From an uncultured Muribaculaceae bacterium (GTDB taxonomy: Bacteria > Bacteroidota > Bacteroidia > Bacteroidales > Muribaculaceae), in assembly GCA_910578395.1 (NCBI GenBank), contig CAJTPZ010000007.1, forward strand, positions 52,425 through 116,424: 64,000 nucleotides of DNA, given 5' to 3'. Positions within the stretch are counted from its first letter, which is position 1; each line of letters starts with the position of its first letter. A program made the position numbers and the translations under genes. Under the pieces are notes generated by a model that worked only from the letters and a program-made list of their open reading frames with translations, did no database searches and was not told the origin of the DNA. Positions 54,386 to 63,945 of this stretch are shown piece after piece.

Positions 54386-56468
54386 TCTTGCTTTTGCGGG
54401 AATGCCATTTGCCGAGGCTTGCGGACCTACCTACAATGACATACCTCGTCCGTGTTTCTTTGCCTCGTCGTCGAGGCCTGAAACTCTGCGTGACGCTCAG
54501 ATACGTCAGAATATACTGCTGTGGCAGCAGCAGACCTCGCCGCGCATTCCACTTGCCGATATACGCCAGGCGGTTTATGCCGACGATTACAAGACATTCG
54601 CTTCGCGCAGCCAGGATACGGCGGAGGACAATGCATTCTATACATTTATCAGGAATGCCGGTGACCGTGAGGCTGTGGATTTTCTGCTTACAGCAAAAGA
54701 ACTTGAGGAGACAAGACGTAAGATAAATTCTCCATGGTACTATCCGAAAGACCGTAATTCCGGCAATGCCGACGTGTTTCAGGATATAATAGACCGCTGT
54801 GGGGCCTATAAGGGACGGCGGTTCGGTGACAGGTACGCTCTTCAGATGATAAGGGCCTGTTTTGCTGCCGGCCGCTATCAGGACTGCATCGATATCTTTG
54901 ATGCCAGACTTGCTTCTCTGACCGATGATAATCTTATGAGGCGCATGGCGCTGGGATATGTGGCAGGCTGTTGGACCCGGTTGGGGGATTCTGACCGTGC
55001 CAATGATTATTTTGCCAGTGTAGGCGACATATCCTCTATTGTGCATGAAGACCCTATAGGTTATCTTACCAAACGCAACCCCGACTCTCCTATGCTGCTG
55101 TCGCATCTGCAGTCGATCGCCGCCGAGGGCGATACGGCTCGTGTCACGGCTTTGCTGCCGATAGCCGAGGCTGTGCTTGCAGATTCTGTAACAGCTTATC
55201 GCGGAGACTGGGAATTTTTGTCGGCGTTTGTCTCCAATGATTATTTCGGCGACAGGGAATCGGCACGGGTGTCGATATCACGGGCGCTTGAGGAGAGTTT
55301 CTCTTCGGAGGATTTCGCTGATCATGCGCGTGCCTACCGTATGGTGCTTGATGCCGATGACAATGAACGTAAGTCGCTGCTTGAGGATCTCCAGTGGATC
55401 AAGGACAAGATAGATATCCTTTCACCTACAAAAACCGAGTGGAAAGATCTTTTGCAAAATATAGTGTTTGGCCACTGGCTTCCGCGGCTGATGGAGGAGG
55501 GTGACCACACGACGGCAGTCCTGCTTTGCGGGTTTGCCGACAATCTTTCGGCAAATAGTACTTTGCATTTTCAGGATGCGTTTGATTCTGACGGCAATGA
55601 GATTTCATATATAAGCTATGACCAGATGCGCAATGATCCGGCTACACGAAACACCGTGGACTATGCTTCGCTGACGTTTGAGCTGATGCAGTCTTTGAAG
55701 TCTACGCAGCTTGCTGCGGTGTACAAGAAGATTGTGGCCGCCAAAGATCCGTTATCGCGGTATCTGAGGACATTTGCCCGTACTGATCCCGATTATTTCT
55801 TTGATCTGATAGGAACGCTTTGTATGCGTGAAGAGAGGTATGCCGATGCGGTGAATTATCTGTCACGTGTGACGCCTGAATATATGAGTAGGCTGAATGT
55901 GAAGCCTTATCTCCGGCGTGATCCAATGTATTGCTATCCGTCGCGCCACAGGGAGATAAAATATTCCGACTGGACAATGCATGTCGAATCGACCGTATCG
56001 ACAAAAAAGACCCTTATGCCTTCTGCCGATAATGCCAAACTGGACTTTGCAAAAAAAATGGCCGGTCTCCGGCATAAGATAATCAAGTCGTCGGCTGATC
56101 CAGATACATGCGGTCTTGCGATGATAGACTATGCTATCGGATGGCGGAATTCGTTTGAGGAGTGTTGGGCGCTCACGCAGTATTGGCGCGGAACAAATGT
56201 TCCGGGCCGAAGTTATGCAGCTGTTGATCCGGGTTATCCTCCACGGCAATATAAGTTCATATATGAATATGATGGGTCGAAAAGTGTGGAGGAGCGTTTC
56301 CGGCACATGACACATCAGGCAATAAAAATATTGCGTAGCGACGAAGCGCGTGCCAAAGCACAGTATAGGCTTGGAAACTACAGAATAATCATAAAACGGT
56401 ATCCGGATACGGAAACCGCTGAAGTCGTGAAGTCGTCGTGTGATAACTGGCGTGATTGGCTCGGCTGA
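54348..56468 (+). CDS. Exported helical-repeat protein of unknown function
   Basis: A 706-residue protein with a signal peptide (to about residue 23, AFAGMPFAEACGP); the Cys right after could be a lipobox but the preceding residues fit poorly. The body is helical with TPR-like stretches (ALQMIRACFAAGRYQDCIDI, LGDSDRANDYFASVG, LCMREERYADAVNYLSRV) and a C-terminal RYPDTETAEVVKSSCDNW. The 38-base overlap with the preceding gene and the shared predicted export suggest the two products work together. Function unknown. Confidence 0.75.
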   Translation: MMKLIRYIFAAVSLAFAGMPFAEACGPTYNDIPRPCFFASSSRPETLRDAQIRQNILLWQQQTSPRIPLADIRQAVYADDYKTFASRSQDTAEDNAFYTFIRNAGDREAVDFLLTAKELEETRRKINSPWYYPKDRNSGNADVFQDIIDRCGAYKGRRFGDRYALQMIRACFAAGRYQDCIDIFDARLASLTDDNLMRRMALGYVAGCWTRLGDSDRANDYFASVGDISSIVHEDPIGYLTKRNPDSPMLLSHLQSIAAEGDTARVTALLPIAEAVLADSVTAYRGDWEFLSAFVSNDYFGDRESARVSISRALEESFSSEDFADHARAYRMVLDADDNERKSLLEDLQWIKDKIDILSPTKTEWKDLLQNIVFGHWLPRLMEEGDHTTAVLLCGFADNLSANSTLHFQDAFDSDGNEISYISYDQMRNDPATRNTVDYASLTFELMQSLKSTQLAAVYKKIVAAKDPLSRYLRTFARTDPDYFFDLIGTLCMREERYADAVNYLSRVTPEYMSRLNVKPYLRRDPMYCYPSRHREIKYSDWTMHVESTVSTKKTLMPSADNAKLDFAKKMAGLRHKIIKSSADPDTCGLAMIDYAIGWRNSFEECWALTQYWRGTNVPGRSYAAVDPGYPPRQYKFIYEYDGSKSVEERFRHMTHQAIKILRSDEARAKAQYRLGNYRIIIKRYPDTETAEVVKSSCDNWRDWLG

Positions 56469-56488
56469 TCCCAGGACTGTTCGTTCAT

Positions 56489-57085
56489 TCAGTAAAGAGA
56501 GATATTGCGTTTAGCTGCAATACGGCGCATGTTTTTCACGGCATAGTGCATTCTTCCCAGTGCGGTGTTGATGCTCATGCCTTTTTGTTCTGCGATTTCT
56601 TTGAAACTCATGTTCCGGTAAAATCTCATTTCCAGAATCTCGCGCTGCGGATCGGGCAGAGCGTGCATGATCATGACCGCGTCGTGTTCTGCCTGTCGGC
56701 AAACAATGGTGTGCTCTACAGGCATTTCGGCCAGTTCCTCGCGGTTGAGAATGTCTATGTCGCTGTCATCGGTTGAAACGGTGCGGTTTCTTGATGCCGG
56801 TTTCTGCCGGAAATGGTCCATGACAATGTTTAAAGCTACTCGTGTAAGCCATCCCGGAAATCGTCCTTCCTCTTTATAACGTCGGTCGCGCAACAGTACC
56901 ACTACTTTTATAAAGGTTTCCTGGAACAGGTCGTTGGCTGTTTCATTGTCTCTGACTATGTGGCTTATCTGATCGAAAATGCGGTTGCCATAGCGTGACA
57001 GTATGGCATCGAAAGCACGGTCGTCGCCTGCGATGTAGCGGTTGACGAGTTCGGCGTCGGGAACTTTGACGGTATTGAAGATCAT
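56489..57085 (-). CDS. ECF-type RNA polymerase sigma factor
   Basis: A 198-residue sigma-70 family factor. Region 2: DDRAFDAILSRYGNRIFD, NETANDLFQETFIKVV, FPGWLTRVALNIVMDHFR; region 4: DPQREILEMRFYRNMSFKEI and GMSINTALGRMHYAVKNMR. It has only sigma regions 2 and 4. ATG at 57085 (MIFNTVKVPDAELVNRYI) is chosen over the longer frame from 57160, whose extra 25 residues do not resemble the family. No anti-sigma gene is next to it. Confidence 0.9.
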   Translation of the reverse strand: MIFNTVKVPDAELVNRYIAGDDRAFDAILSRYGNRIFDQISHIVRDNETANDLFQETFIKVVVLLRDRRYKEEGRFPGWLTRVALNIVMDHFRQKPASRNRTVSTDDSDIDILNREELAEMPVEHTIVCRQAEHDAVMIMHALPDPQREILEMRFYRNMSFKEIAEQKGMSINTALGRMHYAVKNMRRIAAKRNISLY

Positions 57086-57342
57086 AAGGCACTTTACTCT
57101 TAAGGTTATGCACATGACAAAATCTTTCAGCCTGTGCAGGGTGAAAGAATCCTTGTCCATATGTGCGGACGCATAGCCAAAGGCCGGTCCTTTTATTGAT
57201 TGGATTCTTGTGAGTAAAGTGTTTCGATAGGCAGTGACTTTATGGTTTCTGTTTTGCTAATTTAACTTTTTGGAATCAAATCTGCAAGTGTGTCTTTATA
57301 AAAGGAAGGCTTCTTATAGCCGTTTCTTTTGATGTTGTGGAG

Positions 57343-58770
57343 CTATCTTGAAATTTTGTCGCATGCATCGCTATAGAGCTGCATCACGTTCTCGACATAA
57401 GATGTTGTCTGCCTGCCTCTGAAATATCCGAAGCGGCAGATCTCTTTGTCGTTGTAGATTTCGGGCATCGATTTCATGAGCAGAGCGTCGGCTACATTGT
57501 CTTTCCATAGCATAGGATTTTTTCCGGTGTTTTTTGCTATGGAAATGGCATCAAGAATGTGGGCTATGCCTGAATTGTAGGATGCGAGAACAAATTTAAG
57601 ACGCTCATTGTCATCGGGGATACTTGACTTTAGCACGCGATCATGGTGGCTGAGGATTTTTACCGCGGTCGCTATATTGGCCTCGGCATCGTTGACTTTC
57701 GATATTTCAAGTCCATAAGCCCGTGCTGTCGCCGGCATTATCTGCATGATGCCTCTTGCACCGGCCCAAGAGACGGCAGTAGTGTCAAACCGACTTTCGG
57801 CATACCCTTGCATGGCAAGCAGTCGCCAATCCCAGCCTATTGAATCGGCATATTTTTTGAACAGAGAGTCGTAAGGAGATATGTGTCCTTTTGAAAAGTC
57901 GATGCTGTAGGTGCGGTCACCTTGCCGTGAGAGCTCGAAATACCGGCGTAGCAATGATTCGTTGGCGCGTTTCGGCTCAGCCTGATCCATCCATGAGTTT
58001 ATGGTGTCGGCAAGCCATTTGTTGTCTTTTGACACGGCCCATCTTGACCGTTGCGGAAAACTTATGCGGAGGGTTATGTCGAGATTGCGGTAATAGGTTT
58101 TGTTGAGTCTGGCGACATCGCTGTCTACCACTGTAAGCGGAATGGTGCCCGACGACACCATTTCGATAAGATCCTCTCCGGTGATTGTGTCGCGGTCTAT
58201 GGGATGTATGTTTATGCCTCCTCCTATTTCTTCGTTTAGATTCTGCAACCGGTACTGGTATTTGGAGTTTTTCTCGACATATACATCTTTTCCCGCAAGT
58301 TCGGTCACATCGGTGATGCGCTTGGAGTCTTTCGGTTGAACAAGAACCTGACTGGTCTGATTCTCAGGGCCACAGGCTATGGCGTATTTCTGGTATTCGG
58401 CGGTTACGGGTACTTCAAAGGCTATCAGGTCGATTTTGCCGGAGTCGAGCATTTCTATCATAGATGCGAGGGAATATGCCACGGTAAGGTCTATTGCCAT
58501 GCCTTTGTCGGATCCGAGCCGGTTGACGAGACTGTAGTCGTAGCCCATTGGTTCGTCGCGGAATACGAAGTAGGATGTGGGGCTGTATAGAGTGGCTACT
58601 CTCAATGTGTCGGGCAGTATGCCTTCGGACAGTCGGCCGGCTGATTCTGTCGTCTTTTTTTCACTGCAGGACGCTAATGAAACAGCTATAGTCAGCAAAA
58701 TAGGCATGATGTTTAACACCATGCCTATTTTGAGGTTATGAATTATTGTCGATAGCAGTTTTATGCTCAT
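57343..58770 (-). CDS. MltF-like lytic transglycosylase lipoprotein
   Basis: A 475-residue lipoprotein (lipobox SLASC) that cleaves peptidoglycan. Residues about 55-270 form a family-3 solute-binding-like domain (LRVATLYSPTSYFVFRDEP, GYDYSLVNRLGSDKGM). Residues about 300-450 are the SLT domain with catalytic Glu in QGYAESRFDTTAVSW, ARGIMQIMPATA, and ASYNSGIAHILDA. This two-domain plan is MltF. The ATG lies 4 bases after the purM-fusion stop, so they form an operon. In-frame ATGs at codons 17 and 22 are alternative starts. Confidence 0.9.
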   Translation of the reverse strand: MSIKLLSTIIHNLKIGMVLNIMPILLTIAVSLASCSEKKTTESAGRLSEGILPDTLRVATLYSPTSYFVFRDEPMGYDYSLVNRLGSDKGMAIDLTVAYSLASMIEMLDSGKIDLIAFEVPVTAEYQKYAIACGPENQTSQVLVQPKDSKRITDVTELAGKDVYVEKNSKYQYRLQNLNEEIGGGINIHPIDRDTITGEDLIEMVSSGTIPLTVVDSDVARLNKTYYRNLDITLRISFPQRSRWAVSKDNKWLADTINSWMDQAEPKRANESLLRRYFELSRQGDRTYSIDFSKGHISPYDSLFKKYADSIGWDWRLLAMQGYAESRFDTTAVSWAGARGIMQIMPATARAYGLEISKVNDAEANIATAVKILSHHDRVLKSSIPDDNERLKFVLASYNSGIAHILDAISIAKNTGKNPMLWKDNVADALLMKSMPEIYNDKEICRFGYFRGRQTTSYVENVMQLYSDACDKISR

Positions 58771-58774
58771 AGGA

Positions 58775-61492
58775 TCAGTAGACGAATCGTCCCTTTTCGG
58801 AAATTATTGTCAGTTTATTGCCTTCGGGGCTGTCTTCGACGCGTCCGATTATGCGTGCGTCTATGCCGAGGCTTTCCGAAATTTCGATTATGCGTGCCGC
58901 ATGTTGGGGCTCTACGTAAATTTCCATTCGGTGACCCATGTTGAACACTTTGTACATTTCAGGCCATGATGTGCCGCTTTCCTTCTGAATAAGATCGAAA
59001 AGCACCGGGATGGGGAACAGATTGTCTTTTATTACGTGCTTGTTTTCGACAAAGTGCATTACTTTGGTCTGCGCGCCACCTGAACAATGTACTATGCCGT
59101 GAATCTTGTCGCGCATAATGTCGAGCACCTTTTTAATCACCGGTGCATAGGTCCTGGTAGGCGACAGCACGAGTTTGCCGGCATTGACAGGTGAACCTTC
59201 TACTGTGTCAGTCAGTCCTTTCGAGCCTGAGTATACCAGTTCAGAGGGTACTGCCTGATCGTAGCTTTCGGGATATTTCTCGGCAAGGTCTTTGCCGAAT
59301 ACGTCGTGCCGGGCAGAGGTGAGACCGTTGCTGCCCATGCCGCCGTTATATTCGGTTTCATAGGCTGCCTTTCCGTAGGATGCAAGTCCTACAATCACGT
59401 CTCCGGCTGCAATGTTGGCGTTGTTTATCACATCCTTTCGGCGCATACGGCATGCTACGGTGCTGTCCACCACTATAGTGCGCACCAGATCGCCTACGTC
59501 GGCAGTCTCTCCGCCTGTGGATATGATGTTCACACCTTGCTCTCGCAGTTCGGCAAGGAGCTCTTCTGTGCCGTTGATGATGGCAGAGATTACTTCGCCA
59601 GGTACAAGATGCTTGTTTCGTCCGATGGTTGATGATAGCAGAATGTTGTCGGTAGCGCCTACGCAAAGCAGATCATCGATATTCATGATGAGAGCGTCCT
59701 GCGCTATTCCTTTCCATACGCTCAGGTCGCCTGTCTCTTTCCAGTACATATAGGCGAGGCTCGATTTTGTGCCTGCGCCGTCGGCATGCATGATGTTGCA
59801 CCACTCGGGGTCTCCACCGAGAACGTCGGGGATAATTTTGCAGAAGGCTTTAGGATATAGCCCTTTATCAACGTTCTTTATTGCGGCATGCACATCTTCT
59901 TTGGATGCAGAAACGCCTCTCATGGCATAGCGCTGTCCGGCTTTGTCGGTTCCGGATGTTACTTTCCCTCCTTGGTGCGATGGTCTAAGAAGATCATTGA
60001 CTGTCTTCACGGGATTGAAAGTAGCGACAGGTACTTCGACAAATACGGTGTTCCAGTCGCTCATTGCTCCATTCCATAGCCCGGGAAGCTCCAATGCCTT
60101 GAGTGAGCGGCCTTTGAAGGATTTGGATGATATGAATCCGGTTTCGTGATCAACAAACTGATTGAGGTCATATTTGCTGCCTTCGGGGTCGGTAAGCCAA
60201 CAAACGAGATCGACCGGATTGAAGTGAGTGGCTGATTTTAGCATTTCGGCAGACTGCTCGTCAGTCATGTCGATCTGGCTGCTTTCGAGTATCTGCGGAG
60301 AGGCGGTACCGTCGGCATTGAATGCGATGAAAGGTCCTCCGCCGGGTTCTCCTTCGTTACGGACCATGCCGCATACACGCAACGGTCGGTTGAGTTTGCG
60401 GCGCATAAAGTCAATTGCCTCTTCACGCGAAGTGGGTGTGGCAAACTGGATGCAAAGATCCTGACTCATGAATCCGGCAATTTCTCTAAGCTTGCTGTCG
60501 CTTACATTTGGATCGTTGAGGTCTTTGAGATAGTCGGCTACATGGTCGTGTATTTCAGCGAGGATGCCGCCGAGTACGCGTTTATAAAGAAGGGTCGGCT
60601 CTCGGAATGAATCGGGAACGACATTGTCGATGTTCTTTATGAATACAACTTCGGCATCGATATCCGACAGGTTATTGATCAATGCGCCGTGGCCCCCTGG
60701 ACGAAACACGAGCTTGTCGTTGTCGTCGCGGAACGGTGTGCCGTCCTCGTTTGCGGCTATTGTGTCGGTCGAAGACTTCTGTTCCGACATTTCGACATCA
60801 AATTTAACGCCTGTGTGTTTCTCTGTTTCAGGAACTGCGGTAGCGAGCTTGGTCTCAAAGAGTCCGCGGTGATCACCTGATACTGTGAAATGTAGTTTCA
60901 CGTGGCCGTCGGCGCCGCAGGCCGTTTGTGCGCCTTCTGTGAGATGCTCTTCAAGCGGAGTGCGTGTGGTGCCGTTGTCATAGGCATGGAAAGTAAGCAA
61001 TCCTTTGGGGAGTGCACCGTAATTCATGCCTTCAGGCTTGACAATTGCAGCGGCAACGTTGCGGTTGCGCCCTGATTTGATCATTTCGTCGACTCCGAGC
61101 CCGTACATTCGGCGGGAAGCCTCATCGAGTTCAGGGAAAAATGCGATGTCGTGTATATTGTTTAAAAGTGTTTCTATATCGCTTCCCGGTTTCGGAGTGT
61201 CGGTATCACCATCGGCAAATGCAAACACTGCTTTGAACATACGCGAAGCGGCTCCGGATGCCGGAACGAACTTTGCGACTTTGCCACCATCGGCCAGATA
61301 CTGTTCCCAGCGGCGTAATGCTTTCTTTTCCTGGTCGGGCGATAGATGCAGTATGCCGGCTCCGACTCTGGCTGTCGCAGATAATTTCAGATAAGGGAAT
61401 CCTGTTGAAAATCGTCGGAGTTGTCCGTCGACTGTTTCTACTGTTGTACCACGAGATTCTATGTCCTTGATGTCAGCTTTATCTGTAATCAT
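58775..61492 (-). CDS. DUF4301 - phosphoribosylformylglycinamidine cyclo-ligase (PurM-like) fusion
   Basis: A continuous 905-residue frame with two modules. Residues 1 to about 510 are DUF4301: LRRFSTGFPYLKLSATARVG, KVAKFVPASGAASRMFK, VFRPGGHGALINNLSDIDAE and FIKNIDNVVPDS; it has sugar-nucleotidyltransferase-like traits, with no proven activity. Residues about 522-905 are PurM-like AIR synthase: RYAMRGVSASKEDVHAAI, MHADGAGTKSSLAYMYWKE, DALIMNIDDLLCVGA, STGGETADVGDLVRTIV, and FNMGHRMEIYV. PurM closes the imidazole ring of AIR in purine synthesis. As I recall, the two modules are usually separate genes in Bacteroides. A consensus -33/-7 pair precedes it, and it heads an operon with the MltF-like gene. 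Confidence 0.88.
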   Translation of the reverse strand: MITDKADIKDIESRGTTVETVDGQLRRFSTGFPYLKLSATARVGAGILHLSPDQEKKALRRWEQYLADGGKVAKFVPASGAASRMFKAVFAFADGDTDTPKPGSDIETLLNNIHDIAFFPELDEASRRMYGLGVDEMIKSGRNRNVAAAIVKPEGMNYGALPKGLLTFHAYDNGTTRTPLEEHLTEGAQTACGADGHVKLHFTVSGDHRGLFETKLATAVPETEKHTGVKFDVEMSEQKSSTDTIAANEDGTPFRDDNDKLVFRPGGHGALINNLSDIDAEVVFIKNIDNVVPDSFREPTLLYKRVLGGILAEIHDHVADYLKDLNDPNVSDSKLREIAGFMSQDLCIQFATPTSREEAIDFMRRKLNRPLRVCGMVRNEGEPGGGPFIAFNADGTASPQILESSQIDMTDEQSAEMLKSATHFNPVDLVCWLTDPEGSKYDLNQFVDHETGFISSKSFKGRSLKALELPGLWNGAMSDWNTVFVEVPVATFNPVKTVNDLLRPSHQGGKVTSGTDKAGQRYAMRGVSASKEDVHAAIKNVDKGLYPKAFCKIIPDVLGGDPEWCNIMHADGAGTKSSLAYMYWKETGDLSVWKGIAQDALIMNIDDLLCVGATDNILLSSTIGRNKHLVPGEVISAIINGTEELLAELREQGVNIISTGGETADVGDLVRTIVVDSTVACRMRRKDVINNANIAAGDVIVGLASYGKAAYETEYNGGMGSNGLTSARHDVFGKDLAEKYPESYDQAVPSELVYSGSKGLTDTVEGSPVNAGKLVLSPTRTYAPVIKKVLDIMRDKIHGIVHCSGGAQTKVMHFVENKHVIKDNLFPIPVLFDLIQKESGTSWPEMYKVFNMGHRMEIYVEPQHAARIIEISESLGIDARIIGRVEDSPEGNKLTIISEKGRFVY

Positions 61493-61535
61493 GTCGATAT
61501 TTTATTTGAGGGCCGAGGCAGGCCGTTTCTTTCCC

Positions 61536-61566
61536 CAAATGTAGCCTAAATTGTTTAAAATTCAAA
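61536..61566 (-). promoter_or_regulatory. Promoter of the DUF4301-PurM gene
   Basis: On the minus strand TTTG (61566-61563), a 19-base gap, then TACATTTG (61543-61536). The leader would be about 40 bases. It is divergent from the promoter at 61606. Confidence 0.7.
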
Positions 61567-61605
61567 AAACAAGACTAAAATCCGGATCATGTGGCATACT
61601 TTTAC

Positions 61606-61613
61606 TATATTTG
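61606..61613 (+). promoter_or_regulatory. -7 promoter element TATATTTG
   Basis: Exact TAnnTTTG match 28 bases before the ATG at 61642. It lies inside the longer reading frame from 61591 and so rules out that start. Confidence 0.6.
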
Positions 61614-61641
61614 CATATTAATTCTCACGTTATTCCGATGT

Positions 61642-62454
61642 ATGAGCAAAGGTAAAATCCTCTTCATTTCCCAGGAGATATCACCATATCTCCCATCCAC
61701 ACACGCATCCGACCTTGGCCGGAAAATCCCACAGGCAATGCAGGAGAAGGGATTTGAAGTGCGAACTTTCATGCCTCGTTATGGCGTAATCAACGAGCGC
61801 CGAAATCAGCTGCATGAGGTGATCAGGTTGTCGGGCATGAATATCGTTATTGATGATAACGATCATCCTTTGATAATAAAGGTCGCATCGTTGCAGCCGT
61901 CGCGCATGCAGGTATACTTTATTGATAGCGATGACTATTTCCATCGCTCGGCATCGACCTCTCCGGGTCTTGAGACGCAGTCTTCACCTGAAGATAATGA
62001 CGAACGCTCCATGTTTTATGCCAGAGGAGTGCTTGAAACGGTCAAGAAACTCCGCTGGGAGCCTGCTGTCGTGCAGTGCTCGGGGTGGATAACCGCATTA
62101 GTGCCGTTGTATCTGAAAAAACTGTATGCCGAGGATCCGTCGTTCAGAGCTGCAAAAGTGGTGTTGTCGCTCGGTTCCGATACGCTTCCCGCTTCATTTG
62201 ACCCGCGTTTTATGGAGAAACTCAAAATGGACGGGTTTGCCGAAGAGGATCTTGCTCCGATAAATAACAATCCTGCCGATATAAAAGCCCTGACAGGGCT
62301 TGCTCTTCGTTATGCCGATGCTGTGGTTCAGTCAGAGCCTGATGTAGATCCTGAACTGATACAGATGGCCAAAGATTCCGGCAAACCTTTCCTGCCGTTC
62401 CCTGATAATGACTTTGCGGTTTATGCCGATTTTTACGCATCGGTTCTTGGTTGA
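61642..62454 (+). CDS. Glycogen/starch synthase N-terminal-domain protein (GT5-like, half length)
   Basis: A 270-residue protein that starts like GlgA (KILFISQEISPYLPST, LGRKIPQAMQEKGFEVRTFM, PRYGVINERRN) and keeps the N-terminal Rossmann half with WEPAVVQCSGWITALVPLY. The C-terminal ADP-glucose-binding half of a GT-B enzyme is absent, with no sign of a frameshift: the protein ends cleanly and the DUF4270 gene follows after 46 bases. Short forms like this recur in the phylum, as I recall; whether they make glucan is doubtful. A -7 element lies just upstream. Confidence 0.83.
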   Translation: MSKGKILFISQEISPYLPSTHASDLGRKIPQAMQEKGFEVRTFMPRYGVINERRNQLHEVIRLSGMNIVIDDNDHPLIIKVASLQPSRMQVYFIDSDDYFHRSASTSPGLETQSSPEDNDERSMFYARGVLETVKKLRWEPAVVQCSGWITALVPLYLKKLYAEDPSFRAAKVVLSLGSDTLPASFDPRFMEKLKMDGFAEEDLAPINNNPADIKALTGLALRYADAVVQSEPDVDPELIQMAKDSGKPFLPFPDNDFAVYADFYASVLG

Positions 62455-62500
62455 AAAATAGAACTTCAAGACTGCGAAGATCCTTCCAATTCATCTTAAA

Positions 62501-63895
62501 ATGAATAGAATATACTTTCTGCTTGCTATCATAGCCGCTGCCATTATACCTCAGGCTTGTGGAGATGTGTCGAACGTTGGTGCGTCTCTGGTACAAGACG
62601 AAATATCTATAGTAATGGACTCATCTTGGGTTACGACAGGAGTGCCTGTGGGTAATACCAAACTTGCGTCCAAGACAACTACCCAGCTTCTCGGTATAAT
62701 TGAAGCTGGAGAATATGGCAAATTCTCGAGTGATTATGTGACACAGTTTATGCCTGCTGGAAAGATAGATACCACAGGTGTACCGGTGGACTACATTGAT
62801 TCATGCTATCTTGTCCTTAGTATTCCGGAGGGTGATTATGTAGGTGATTCTCTCGTGCCGATGGGGCTTGATGTATATGCGCTCAACCGTCAGCTGCCAA
62901 CTCCTATATACAGCGATTTCGATCCCGCTGACTATTATGATCCGTCAGAAAAGCTTGCATCGCATATATATACAGGAAGCCTGATGAACGCTCCTGATTC
63001 CCTTAAAGGGCACGGTTTTCTATTCCTGTTTATACGTATGCCACGTCAGTTAGGACGTGATCTTTATAAGGCTTATCGTGATAATCCTGATACATATCTT
63101 ACTCCCCAGTCGTTTGCCAATATATTCCCTGGCATATATGTCAGGAATTCGTTTGGCTCGGGTCGCGTCATAAAGATTTCACAGACTTTGCTACGTCTGC
63201 ACTATCATGTCGATTCCGTGTCGCCGACTACAGGAAATGACACTATATACCGTTATACCGGAAACTATTATGCCACCACTCCTGAGATTGTAACAAATAA
63301 TAATATCTCCTATGAGATGTCGGCATCACTTGAGTCGAAGATCGCGCAGGGGCGTAATATTATATCCGGACCAGCAGGAACAGACGTGCAGATTACATTC
63401 CCGGGCCGACAGATGCTGGAGTCGTTCCGTGAAGCCAGTGCCGGTAAGCTTTCTGTGATAAATACATTGTCAATGTCTATTCCCGCATCCGACATTGAAA
63501 ACAAATATGGGATAGAGGCTCCTGACAATGTACTGCTTGTGCTCTCTTCGCAGAAGGAGAAATTTTTTGCCGATAACGAGTTAAACGACAATAAAACGTC
63601 ATTCCTTGGAACTTATGACAAAGCTACGCATCGATACAAGTTTGGAGAAATGCGTGGATATTTCCTGTATCTTCTCGAAAAAGAAGAGATAAAGGATGAG
63701 GATTTTGAGTTCTGTCTGACACCGGTTTCTCTGGTTACAGCCGTTGATAATCAGTCATATAACTATTACTACTCCCAATCTTCTACTTATACAATTGGTA
63801 TCAGTCCTTATGTGGAGCAACCTGCTATGACTGAGTTGAATATAAATAAAACAAAAATTATTTTCACATATAGTTTGCAATCAACAAAAAATTGA
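62501..63895 (+). CDS. DUF4270 family lipoprotein
   Basis: A 464-residue lipoprotein (leader with lipobox IPQAC) characteristic of Bacteroidota. Typical features are SNVGASLVQDEISIVMDS after the Cys, a segment listing tested values (TTTQLLGIIEAGEYGKFSSD), beta-rich middle (VDYIDSCYLVLSIPEGDYVG), and FLYLLEKEE near the end. The family is surface- or outer-membrane-associated with unknown role. It follows the glycogen-synthase-like gene in the same direction and probably in one transcript. Confidence 0.85.
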   Translation: MNRIYFLLAIIAAAIIPQACGDVSNVGASLVQDEISIVMDSSWVTTGVPVGNTKLASKTTTQLLGIIEAGEYGKFSSDYVTQFMPAGKIDTTGVPVDYIDSCYLVLSIPEGDYVGDSLVPMGLDVYALNRQLPTPIYSDFDPADYYDPSEKLASHIYTGSLMNAPDSLKGHGFLFLFIRMPRQLGRDLYKAYRDNPDTYLTPQSFANIFPGIYVRNSFGSGRVIKISQTLLRLHYHVDSVSPTTGNDTIYRYTGNYYATTPEIVTNNNISYEMSASLESKIAQGRNIISGPAGTDVQITFPGRQMLESFREASAGKLSVINTLSMSIPASDIENKYGIEAPDNVLLVLSSQKEKFFADNELNDNKTSFLGTYDKATHRYKFGEMRGYFLYLLEKEEIKDEDFEFCLTPVSLVTAVDNQSYNYYYSQSSTYTIGISPYVEQPAMTELNINKTKIIFTYSLQSTKN

Positions 63896-63904
63896 TTACC
63901 TTTG
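63874..63904 (+). promoter_or_regulatory. Promoter of tRNA-Thr
   Basis: TTTG at 63874-63877, a 19-base gap, then TACCTTTG at 63897-63904: a textbook match to the Bacteroidota consensus, partly inside the 3' end of the DUF4270 gene. Confidence 0.75.
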
Positions 63905-63945
63905 CATCCGCATCGACGCCGCAGAGGCGGCCTAAAGATGTTTAA

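Noticed and set aside
54258..55106. 282-codon minus-strand frame
   Set aside because: Crosses the overlap of two co-directional genes on the other strand; no signal peptide or domain, shadow composition.
57086..57160. 25-residue N-terminal extension of the ECF sigma factor
   Set aside because: Not similar to the family; ATG 57085 gives the usual start just before the region 2 helix.
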